Assembly: GCF_016802725.1 (NCBI RefSeq)
Contig: NC_052666.1
Location: forward strand, 10,867,375 to 10,931,374
Length of the DNA: 64,000 nucleotides
Source of the DNA: Solenopsis invicta
Lineage: Eukaryota > Arthropoda > Insecta > Hymenoptera > Formicidae
Direction of reading: 5' to 3'
The notes under the pieces were generated by a model. It ran no database searches. It was not told where the DNA came from and saw nothing but the letters and a program-made list of their open reading frames with translations. Within the stretch, counting starts at the first letter, position 1; every line of letters starts with the position of its first letter. Position numbers and translations under genes: made by a program. This document shows, in pieces, positions 54,541 through 64,000 of the stretch.

Positions 54541-55285
54541 AAAATTCTCATATGTTACGTCCAGGGTTAAAGAAGGGTAGACAAGATATAGAGGGAGAAG
54601 GGAGGGACGTAACAATTCGAGAGTGTGCACGTGCGGCACGGGAGACCGCGTCGACAACCCGGGATATAGGTCAGTAGGGCCCGCAGCGGGAGGCCCCAAT
54701 GGCAAAATATCCGGGATGCTTCGCGTCCCTTGGTCCTATTTTGAGGCAACAAACTTAATTGCTTTACCTCGGGATTGGACCTAGTGCTTATCTTGTAAGA
54801 GCGAGGGATGGTGGTAGTGGTTATGAAATTAGCACCAATTAATTATTGTACCTGGTTTATTTTAATCAGTAATAAATAAGAATACAATTTGTTTATTTTG
54901 AAAAATGATTTATATTCATAAAAAAAAACAACGGTTTAAACTAAAGGCTCTATAATTTTTAAGTTAACTTGGGCAGCGATGTTATTTATTTGTTCCTCTA
55001 TGGCTTTGAGGCGGCGGATTCGGCGATTGTGGCGACTCCGGTGCCGCCTCACGGCTGCTCGGGACTTATATTCGTGGATTCGGGGAATATTATCATTATT
55101 TACAAAAAAAAAACAAAACAAAACTCCGTTTCTCTCTATGTTTATCGAAAGGTTGGAGTTTAAACACTCCTTCGGGTTAACCCGAACAGGGTTCGAGTGA
55201 AACTAGAGAAAGAGATTGAAGTTTAAAAAGGTTCGAGTGAGTCTAGGAAGAAAGAAATTCTTACGAGTGAAACAGAAGTAATAAA

Positions 55286-56560
55286 GAGATTCTTCCGGAT
55301 CTCCTCTTGTGAGTAAATCCCAAGAGGAAAGAAAAGTTAGTAATAAAAAGATTCTTCCGGATCTCCTCTTGTGAGTAAATCCCAAGAAGAAGGAAAATTA
55401 GTAAAAAAAAGATTCTTCCGGATCTCCTCTTGTGAGTAAATCCCAAGAAGAAGGAAAAATTAGTAATAAAAAGATTCTTCCGGATCTCCTCTTGTGAGTA
55501 AATCCCAAGAAGAAGGAAAAATTAGTAATAAAAAGATTCTTCCGGATCTCCTCTTGTGAGTAAATCCCAAGAAGAAGGAAAAATTAGTAATAAAAAGATT
55601 CTTCCGGATCTCCTCTTGTGAGTAAATCCCAAGAAGGAAATTTAGTGAAAAAGATTCTTCCGGATCTCCTCTTGTGAGTAAATCCCAAGAAGAAGGAAAA
55701 ATTAGTAATAAAAAGATTCTTCCGGATCTCCTCTTGTGAGTAAATCCCAAGAAGAAGGAAATTTAGTGAAAAAGATTCTTCCGGATCTCCTCTTGTGAGT
55801 AAATCCCAAGAAGAAGGAAAAATTAGTAATAAAAAGATTCTTCCGGATCTCCTCTTGTGAGTAAATCCCAAGAAGAAGGAAAATTAGTAAAAAAAAGATT
55901 CTTCCGGATCTCCTCTTGTGAGTAAATCCCAAGAAGAAGGAAAAATTAGTAATAAAAAGATTCTTCCGGATCTCCTCTTGTGAGTAAATCCCAAGAAGAA
56001 GGAAAATTAGTAAAAAAAAGATGCTTCCGGATCTCCTCTTGTGAGTAAATCCCAAGAAGAAGGAAAAATTAGTAATAAAAAGATTCTTCCGGATCTCCTC
56101 TCGCGAGTAAATCCCAAGAAGAAGGAAAAATTAGTAATAAAAAGATTCTTCCGGATCTCCTCTTATGAGTAAATCCCAAGAAGAAGGAAAAATTAGTAAT
56201 AAAAAGATTCTTCCGGATCTCCTCTCGCGAGTAAATCCCAAGAAGAAGGAAAAATTAGTAATAAAAAGATTCTTCCGGATCTCCTCTTGTGAGTAAATCC
56301 CAAGAAGGAAAAATTAGTAATAAAAGGATTCTTCCGGATCTCCTCTTATGAGTAAATCCCAAGAAGAAGGAAAAATTAGTAATAAAAAGATTCTTCCGGA
56401 TCTCCTCTCGCGAGTAAATCCCAAGAAGAAGGAAAAATTAGTAATAAAAAGATTCTTCCGGATCTCCTCTTATGAGTAAATCCCAAGAAGAAGGAAAAAT
56501 TAGTAATAAAAAGATTCTTCCGGATCTCCTCTCGCGAGTAAATCCCAAGAAGAAGGAAAA
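55286..56560 (-). repeat. 61-bp tandem array in 5' LTR, about 21 units
   Basis: Same units as in the other LTR but about nine fewer, which explains the length difference of about 550 bp between the LTRs. A GA microsatellite (56580-56635) follows. Confidence 0.95.
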
Positions 56561-56578
56561 TGTTGCAAAGAGAGAAGA

Positions 56579-56637
<59 letters not shown>

Positions 56638-57070
56638 GAGAGGGGAGAGTAATAAGTTTAATGAATATATTATATTTATTACAAAAATCCTTCGCAAAGA
56701 GAGAAAAGGTGTTCAAAAAAAATCAAGAGCGGAAATAAACTAGGTGATTAATTCTGGACTTACTACTTGCTGAATGTGTGAATGTCGGTGATAGTGAATG
56801 GAATACTCTTGGAGTCGCAGGCCTCCAAACTGGGCCGTACTCAGCGGGAGATGGTCCGGTCGGAGGAATTGCGCGTGCGATGGACAGTGGTCTGCAGATC
56901 CCAAGCAGAGACGTTTCGAATGGCACTTTTTCCTTTCGACCGAGACTTGCACTCCGTACGAGTTTAAAGGCCGCGATCCGAGAGTCGCAGAACTCGAGCA
57001 TACAAGATGCCACGGAACTGCGATTCGGAATGATCAAGACTAGACTGCGCGCTCCGCTGGAAAACGCGCC

Positions 57071-57080
57071 TATTTATACA
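57071..57080 (-). promoter_or_regulatory. LTR TATA box
   Basis: Sense strand reads TGTATAAATA followed by GGCGCG; a possible initiator (CAGTCT) lies roughly 30 bp downstream, near 57045. The identical box in the other LTR is at 40797-40806. Transcription from here would make the 61-bp array part of the 5' leader. Confidence 0.65.
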
Positions 57081-57549
57081 AATTTTCGTCTATGATTCCC
57101 TTTGTCCCATCGAGGGCCGTGTGCACCACTTTATTCATTAATACACCCACGTGCAATATTTACTTTTACGACTTTTTAATATTCCTCGGTAATTGTTATC
57201 CGAGGAAGCGGCAGGTTTGACAATTGAACTCTCAGAAGCATTAAATGTCAAAAAATTCTTTGATTTGTTGCTATGCGGGTGTCGGGCATCAGAACTCAAA
57301 GGGATGCACACGTGCGTCTTCCAGATCCCTGATTTTACTATCTTGAGTGTTTCCGGTATCGAGCAACGGTGTCACCTCAGATCTCCTCAATTGATGAATT
57401 TATAACTACTTAATTTCCGACATCCGGTTATTGCCGTGAGAGTCACCGAATTCTTGGGATCGGGGTGAGATCACCGTCGCTCGCCCGTTAATTAGAATAT
57501 CCGTTGGTTGCGAAGGAAAGAATCGTTACTCCGCAGGACGTAACACAAA

Positions 57550-58260
57550 TTTAAACTCAAATTTTACCGAACACTTATTTACATAAAAAGACATTGAGAG
57601 GATCCTGTATAAAAATTTGAAAATAGCAAAGACATCGCTTCGTCAATTCGACCTGGTGAAAGAGTAATCATAGCATGAAACAACCGTGGCTTACACAAGG
57701 GCTTGGTGTGCGTGCGCTAGCCTAGCAGGGCTGCCGCGCAGTGGTCTAAAATACAGAAAACGTAAACAAAATTCTGAATGAATATTTTTTGATCTTTTAT
57801 GAATATTTGTTATTTAGTGTGGCGTTTGTCCGACCGCCACATAATACGCTCACGCGCTTAGAATAATTCTACGGTGCCACCGCTATGCGGCGTCCAAACT
57901 CAAGACTCGCCGGTGTGCCCATCCAACCGTCACTGGGCGTGCACGCGCGCACCCGCTTAGTTCCGCGTCGCCACCGCTACGCGGCGTCCAAACTCGGGAG
58001 TCAAGCGCGGACAAAATTAGGATATAAAGGGCTCCGCGAGCCTGGAGCAGAGTTGCCATTGAGGCGTCCATTTGCAGCCACACCTACAGCCAGAGGAAAC
58101 AGACCTGTTTGCACCGGCTGGCACTTTGTCCCCACTTATCGTCGTACGTCGAGCCAGTGTGGCTAGATGGGTCGCTTTTTTCACTCATGCGCATAAAACG
58201 CAGCCTCAGTAAAGTACCATAACCGTTAGGAAAAGGGTACTACTGGAGCCCATATTTTGG
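57550..58260. other. GC-rich promoter-like patch, no gene recognised
   Basis: Contains a direct repeat ccaccgctaYgcggcgtcca at about 57877 and 57969 (92 bp apart), and a TATA-like ggatataaaggg at 58018-58030. A piece at 58163-58182 is inverted at 61386-61405. It may be the U3 part of a degraded LTR or a host promoter. Confidence 0.35.
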
Positions 58261-58953
58261 CAATGATAAAAATTTCTTGAAAATGAAAAGATATTAATAA
58301 ATTACTAGATTTATATTCACGTGTGCGAATATACTTGTAAAAAAATCATTGATGCGCAAAATAAATTAATAATACAAAGTAGAAGGTTAAATAAGAGGAT
58401 AATAAAATACAAAATTTGTTAAAAATTCCAAATAAAATAATTTATTTGGTAGAATCATGAAGAATACCAACTTTTGTAGCAAGGGTAAGGAAAAACTACC
58501 AAAAAACCTTACCAGTATTCAAAAATTATACATTTCTTTACAAAATAAAAAAAATAATACTTTAATTGCCTTTATATAAAATTAATATTCCATAAATATT
58601 AAAAAGAAATAATAAATAACATATTAAATAATTAACAATTGCTAAACAATAAATATATATTCATGCATTGCTGCATATAAATTATATATCAATAAAATTA
58701 TAATTAAAAATAAAATAAATTTGTACTCTCTTTGGTCACGCTAAACTAGAATATAAAATAAAAGTGTAATACGTATACGTGATAAAATAAATGCTAAAAA
58801 TATATAAAAATAATAGTTAATAATAATAGAGATTAGCATAAAGGAAGCCAGCATATTAATAAAAAACAAAATAAACAACATGCAAATAAAAAAATGAAAA
58901 AAAACAAAGTTACAAAATACCATCAGATAAGTACCGTTAGATGTAAAATGGCA

Positions 58954-60910
58954 TTATTCTGTATATAAATTTTGGGCATTGTGTAATTCTAAATGTCTTG
59001 AATCTACTTCAAAATTTAAATAACTAATACCTTGAGTTTGAAAACTTGAACGTACAATACAAATTGCGGAAACTGTATCATGAGATAATCGATTCCTTTT
59101 TTTATTCTTTACATCCGAAACTATTGAAAAAATTCGTTCAGCTTCGGCATTTGAATGTGGAAAAGACAATACTATTTCGACGAATGACTTTAAAGTTAAG
59201 AATAATCTATTATCACTAAAATCTTTAAATTCTAATATTTTTTTCCACATTTCTTTGATTTCTAATGAAGTTAATTCTTTTTTTTCTATATCGTTAAACA
59301 TGGGTGGCAGAATTCTCCATTCAAATGCTAATTTCGTAATATCAATTTGCCCGATGCGCACAGCAATATCAGTTAAATCTTTAACTTTACTTCTGCCTTC
59401 ATCATATAATGCAATTTGAGGATCTAAAAAAGTTAATAATTCAAAAAATTTATCGTTATAAGGTAACCGTTTTAACATTTCTTTAATAGCTGTTATATAA
59501 AAATTTAAACATTTTAATCTAATTTCCTGTGCGCATTCTAAAGACAGAGTTGCCAAAAATTTTCACATTCGGGCCCCACATAAATATTATTCAGGTGTTT
59601 GATGATATTTTTATCGTCTACATTTAAAGTAGCGATGTGTACTAAAGCCTCGGGAATAATAAAATTTTGACTTATTTGCCGAATTAATTGCTGACTGCTT
59701 AAAAATAATTTATGAATCAAAACTATTCGCGATTGGAAAAGACTAAGACGTTAAAACTATTAAACAAATTTAAAGAATATTTAAAAAATAAAAGGTAGAC
59801 TTTAATTGAACTATCATTTAAACACGTTAAAATTATTTCTGCGGATTTTATTTTATCTTCTGTGACAGCTAAAATAAAATAACTTTTTAAGACTTCCCAA
59901 TTATCAAGAAGTCGAATAACACATTTATGCAAAACTAACCATCTAGTGTTTGATAATTTTAAAATTTTATTTCTTTCTACTTCAAAAAAGTCTTGAAATT
60001 CACATAAAATTGCAGATCTTTTTGCACTGCCCGAAATATAAGTAGAAATGCTTGTAATTAAATTTTCACACGACTCTGGTAATTGTTCGCAAGCTTTACT
60101 AGCAATAAACGCGGAAGAATGGCAGATGCATTTTAATAAAACTAAATCCGGTACTTCTGATTTTAAATGTGATGCAAAAGAATTATGAGATCCGATCAGA
60201 CGCGTTGTCGCTTGCCATTCCAATAATATTTGTGATAGGTATATCTTTATCTTCAAACATTTTTTTTTAATTTCAAAAATTTCTTTAGCCGAACAATTTG
60301 TAGCATCTAAAAGTAATAAGTCTAATAATTGAGTTTTAACCTTTTTATCTAAAGGAGATACATATCTTGTAAGAACACACATAACTTTAGTATCTGTGAT
60401 ATCAGTACTCTAATCGACTAAAATTGAAAATTTATTTGTTTTTAAAATACTAATTAATTTTTCTGTTTCCCGTTTTGCTATTACTTCTTTGACAATTTTG
60501 GTACATTTAGATCGAGCCAGTGAAAGATCGTCAGCAATTTTTGAATCTATACAAATATTTTTGATTAAAGGTATTAAATGGTCCACGGTATAAAATGCGA
60601 TATTAGGTTCAGCGTAAAATGCTGATAATTTTATTTCTGCGCATTTGACTTTATCTTTATGTTTTAAATCACTACTACTGCTGTCACTATTAATATTATC
60701 GAGGCTTTGACACTTTACTTTATCTATATGTTTGGCCCTTTGTGAATGGCGTACTAAATCTGTTTTAGCACATCTGATAGTCGTGTTACATAAAATACAA
60801 AAAGCTTTATTTTCAGTTGGATGAGGAGCCAACCATCCTTTAAAATCTTTTTCATCTAACCACGCATGTTGAAATTCCCTACTTTTTTTAATGGCTCCTT
60901 TTGGATCCAT
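58954..60910 (-). pseudogene. hAT transposase pseudogene (DUF4371-like)
   Basis: Starts MDPKGAIKKSREFQHAWLD with a zinc-finger-like CILC...RHSQRAKH motif. The first catalytic region reads KFSILVD then TAG at 60410 in place of a sense codon before STD. LLKCICHSSAFIASKACEQL carries the CX2H block, FPHSNAEAERIFSIVSDVK the hATC end with its Glu. Frameshifts occur near 59745 and 59550. With only three lesions it is a fairly young dead copy. Terminal repeats and the 8-bp duplication were not identified in the AT-rich flanks. Confidence 0.8.
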
Positions 60911-61160
60911 ATTTTACAAATAAAAATAAATTATATATATAATATATATTAAAAAAATTATATACAAAAATAAAAATAATAATGTAGTGATTATAAATGA
61001 TTCAAATAATTATTCATGCAAAATAAAATCAGCTCATCATTCAATATTCATGCAAAATATAAAATTATGCTTTTTAAATAATAAATTTTATAAGCTTCCT
61101 TTATTTTAAAAAATCATGCATAAGTCATGCAATTCATGCATCTCATGCACCTTACATTAA

Positions 61161-61278
61161 GGTTGTTTCCAAAACATTCTTTTAAAGGAAAATTTTATTT
61201 GGAATATACAGTATATGTAACGTATACTACATTATTTCGAGTAAAATTTTCCTCAAAAAAAATGTTTTGAAACGTAAC
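61161..61278. repeat. Short imperfect palindrome (MITE-like)
   Basis: gtttccaaaacattcttt near the left is inverted as aatgttttgaaac near 61262-61274; the inner parts also pair. Non-coding. Confidence 0.5.
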
Positions 61279-61309
61279 TAACTACTAACCTTTACACCAG
61301 CAGCGCCAG

Positions 61310-61410
61310 GAGCCCGCCAACATTTCCCGCCAAAGTGTGTCACTACCCGGCACTGTATCAACTGCCTTGACCATTGCGCATGCGCGAAAAAAGCGACCCA
61401 TCTAGCAACA
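61310..61410. promoter_or_regulatory. CpG-rich patch with E2F-like and NRF1-like sites
   Basis: TTTCCCGCCAAA at 61323-61334 is a full E2F-type site and TGCGCATGCGCG at 61377-61388 matches the NRF1/Ewg consensus. The combination is typical of housekeeping promoters. No downstream gene was found in the window. Sites may occur by chance or belong to a repeat. Confidence 0.3.
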
Positions 61411-61599
61411 CTGCGTCGAGCAGCCAAGGCGACGAGTGGGGAGATCTACTGACTCCTTTTTTCTCAAGCGGTCTATCTCCTTCTCGACCTATCCTCTTCT
61501 GTATCGAGCGTTCTCTTTCTTCCTTGTTACAGGCGCAGCTCTGCTTTCAACTAATCAGCTATACGATTTGAGATTTTTGTATCGCGGAGCGGAGTTACG

Positions 61600-61620
61600 A
61601 CGCGCGCGCGCGCGCGCGCG
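61600..61620. repeat. CG dinucleotide run
   Basis: About ten CG units, possible Z-DNA former, unusual in an AT-rich genome. Confidence 0.9.
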
Positions 61621-61629
61621 TTATGTATT

Positions 61630-62900
61630 AATATATATACGTTTCCTACTTATACATATATAAAAAATACATGAAGATATATCGATTTTTTTATCTTAAT
61701 GGTATATTTACAAAATTAGAAAGAAATTGAAAAAATATATAGCTATACTATGCATGAAACATTTATAAATATAATTAATCCATATACATGTTAACAAAAA
61801 CCTTAATTATTTCTAAATTACAATGTAAAAATATTGCAATATGAAATATATAATACATATATATTACACATATTTAGCATGGTGACATGTTAAATAAAGA
61901 ACCAAACGGTATCAAAATAATTATAAAATTTTGAATAATTGCACTAAGATGATAATAAATTATTACAATTGAAACAGTTTTGTCAAAATGACATCTCAGG
62001 AATATCTGTCACAACTAAAATAAGTCTGAAATCGTGATATGAATGTTTCACAATTATTTGAAAAATCGTTAGATTCTTTATTTAAAATGTTATCATGCTG
62101 AATGTGTAATATTTCATACAGCAATATTTCTACATCATAATTTAGAAATAATTTGTGCATTTTGGTAAACCTTTATTTGGATTAATTCTTTTACAAATGT
62201 TTTACGTTTAGCACAGCTATAAATATCTTTCCTAATTATTTCTTTCAAAATTTAATTTTGCATATATATCACTAAGATGATTCGCATATCGTTATACTTT
62301 TACCGAAATACTATTTCGAAGCTAATTGAACAGTTATCAATATTTTATAAAAGGTCAATACTTGTACAACTATTTTTCAAAATGTACCTACACAATTGAT
62401 GGTTACAATTTTTATGCAAAATTTCGTCATATAATTTAATACATGTAGTCCTATCGGGGAATGTTACGCGTCTCATCACCAATTCGACAACTCCAGATCT
62501 GAAGTCACATATGGCTGTTACTGTTGCTGTAACATGATTTCGAATCTCGAGATTCTTCAGTCGAATTCAGGCGATTACAATATTTAGTACTTTAATACAG
62601 CAAATAAAATGTGTTAATATTTCAGTCTACTCTTGGCCACCATGCGCGTTTTTTATTTAAAATGCATCACGTAACAAAAAATTTTACTCACTTTTTATAT
62701 GAAATAAATACAACTATTACAAAAAATTTTTTTTTTTTTTGATAACCTGTTTTCTTACATTTACTTTATTTTAAATAAATATTTATTTACACAAACGTAC
62801 ATAGTGTTGCTCAACGGAAACCGCGAGAAGGAGGTGGTCTCTTCCGTCAGGAGGAAAATGTAAAAAATTCTTATCTATACTTGAAAATAATAAGAATTAT
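61630..62900. other. AT-rich stretch without recognised content
   Basis: Both strands were read. No open frame, terminal repeat or RNA motif that I can support. Confidence 0.5.
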
Positions 62901-62907
62901 AAGCAAT

Positions 62908-63005
62908 ATTTAATCAGCTACATTGTTTTACAATATTAACTAGTTGCATAAAAAATGGAATTAGTTAACAATGCAAAATAATGTAACTGATTAAATATCA
63001 CTTTT
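62908..63005. repeat. Imperfect inverted repeat
   Basis: atatttaatcagctacattg pairs with caaaataatgtaactgatta..., centred near 62955; arms about 40 bp. Possibly a small MITE. Confidence 0.5.
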
Positions 63006-63029
63006 AAAATAAATGTTTTACATTTCCCA

Positions 63030-63033
<4 letters not shown>

Positions 63034-63066
<33 letters not shown>

Positions 63067-63130
63067 CGTGTGCGTGTGCGTGTGCGTGTGCGTGTGCGTG
63101 TGCGGTGCGTGTGCGTGTGTGTGTGTGTGT
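63034..63130. repeat. GT/GTGC microsatellite
   Basis: TG run with interspersed TGCG units. Confidence 0.95.
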
Positions 63131-63331
63131 TACGTTCTTAACTCAACATGATTTTTACACGCTCGTTCTTTTCGAACAATGTCCTTACGGACAACATATT
63201 TTGCACATGCACTCTTTTTAGCGATGTCCTTATAAAGAAGTACATACATATACGTGTATAGGGTAAAAATAAAAGGACAGTCATTTATATTTATTTTCGT
63301 ATGATTTATTTATTGTAATATTTATTTATAA

Positions 63332-63838
63332 TTATGCCCCTACCGACAACACCCCTGCCTCTTTGGCCTCCTCTCCTTCCTCTCTTGCCTCTACCTCTAA
63401 AAATCCCGCGTTGACGGTACTAGTGGCACAAGAACGTCCTGCACCAGGACCGTTTCGACGAACTGAAAATAAATATAAATCAATGTAAAAATAAAATTTC
63501 ATATATATATATATATATATACACATACATATTTACATGTAAATATTGTAATAAGTATTACTATTATTTTGCTGCTGCTGTTGTGCATGATTCGCCTGCT
63601 GCTGTGGTTGCTCCTGCTACTGCTCTTGTTCCGGTTGCTGTTGTTGCAGCCGTTCTTGCAACAGCAGATTGACCGCTTGTTGAAGGCGGCCAATCTGCTG
63701 CTGCTGCTGCGATTGCTGCTGCTGCTGCGGTTGCTGCTGCTCTTGCCGCCATTCTTGCAGCATCTGTTGAATGGTCTCCATTGTCCTTTCTATTTGGTCC
63801 AGCCTTTGCTGGAACCCTTGTCGGACGAGCTGTTTATC
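63332..63838 (-). CDS. Possible Gln-rich coiled-coil gene, 3' exons
   Basis: An exon starting at 63838 after tgtatatttcag encodes a coiled coil (QQRLDQIERTMETIQQMLQE) and long Gln runs, with a TAG near 63616. A further exon after attttcag at about 63460 ends at 63332; different frames give either an acidic tail or an RG-rich tail (RGRGKRGRRGGQRGRG, which needs another frame). Glutamine codons and the splice sites make it gene-like, and its RG-rich end recalls the gene at 33453-34819. The 5' part is beyond the window. The model is incomplete and could be wrong. Confidence 0.3.
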
Positions 63839-64000
63839 TGAAATATACAAACATAATATTAATAAATTACAAAAATATATAAATATATATTATGTAGTAA
63901 TTCTAAAAGCAAGGTTGACGTAAAATATCAATAATTTTGTTTGAAATATAAATAATTTACATAATTTACATAATACTACAAGTAAATAATGCAAGCTATG

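Larger units (their letters stand above)
37710..57545 (-). mobile_element. Giant Gypsy-type LTR retroelement with env and Tudor accessory genes
   Basis: 19.8 kb between TGTTACGTCC and GGACGTAACA ends. Sense is the minus strand: 5' LTR 57545-54553, tRNA-Pro primer site, gag, pol, env-like gene, Tudor ORF, Tudor plus zinc ORF, two zinc ORFs, a polypurine run, 3' LTR 41252-37710. A 4-bp caaa lies on both outer sides (37706-37709, 57546-57549). Domain order PR-RT-RNaseH-IN defines Ty3/Gypsy. Gag, pol, env and three accessory frames are open; one accessory frame has a single frameshift. LTRs are nearly identical outside their tandem arrays, which implies recent insertion. The accessory region and the long LTRs are exceptional for insect Gypsy elements. 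Confidence 0.93.
54553..57545 (-). repeat. 5' LTR (2993 bp)
   Basis: The sense-strand upstream LTR. About 500 bp of U3 precede a TATA box at 57071-57080; the GA microsatellite and tandem array lie downstream, within the transcribed R/U5 part. It carries an extra segment of about 20 bp near 57440. Confidence 0.92.

Noticed and set aside
54493..54752. Pro/Leu-rich frames at the LTR-internal junction (also at 37623-37909)
   Set aside because: They lie in the LTR, recur in both copies, and overlap the primer site; no homology or splice support.
1..64000. tRNA, rRNA or snRNA genes
   Set aside because: No cloverleaf with A and B boxes or conserved rRNA segment was recognised by eye; a tRNA and Rfam scan would be decisive.

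Overview
The window looks like a gene-poor, transposon-dense stretch of an insect nuclear genome, most likely a hymenopteran and probably an ant. This rests on AT-rich background, short introns, dense microsatellites, mariner/hAT/Gypsy/LINE content and multicopy DUF4806-like genes; the species assignment is inference. There are no bacterial-type operons, no tRNA or rRNA genes and no CRISPR array that I could recognise.

Layout. 1-9.2 kb: a decayed multi-exon host-like gene (+ strand, last exon ending at 8473) whose first visible exon is split by a nearly complete LINE with RNase H (102-5212, 13-bp target duplication); one intron holds a palindromic element with a hammerhead-ribozyme-like core. 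8.9-26.5 kb: a nest of insertions. Pieces of a second LINE family are split by a palindromic foldback element (9594-16239). That element contains a TA-flanked DNA transposon (10603-15356) carrying a DUF4806-like gene remnant, which itself contains a poly(A) retroposon; a solo LTR sits in the foldback's right arm. A second foldback element, a dead Gypsy fragment, a dead mariner containing an apparently intact hAT transposon, and LINE reverse transcriptase remains follow. 26.5-37.7 kb: a mariner inverted duplication, a hAT pseudogene, another solo LTR, a Gypsy protease scrap, a further LINE 5' fragment, and a small three-exon RGG/proline-rich gene (minus strand) that reads cleanly through its inferred introns.

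37,710-57,545: the centrepiece, a 19.8-kb Gypsy-type LTR retroelement on the minus strand. It has 3.0-3.5-kb LTRs filled with a 61-bp tandem array, a tRNA-Pro primer site, gag with six zinc knuckles, an uninterrupted pol, an envelope resembling chuvirus-type glycoproteins, and then four accessory ORFs. Two of these carry extended Tudor domains, one of which is fused to a cysteine/histidine-rich domain that recurs alone in the other two. Each of the five ORFs after pol is preceded by a consensus-like splice acceptor, so the element seems built like a complex retrovirus with spliced subgenomic mRNAs. Tudor domains are the characteristic readers of the germline piRNA machinery, so these accessory proteins may interact with or counter host silencing (inference). 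I know of no described retroelement with this gene set.

57.5-64 kb: a GC-rich promoter-like patch, a hAT pseudogene (minus strand), a CpG-rich patch with E2F-like and NRF1-like sites, long AT-rich DNA without genes, and a possible glutamine-rich coiled-coil gene at the edge of the window.
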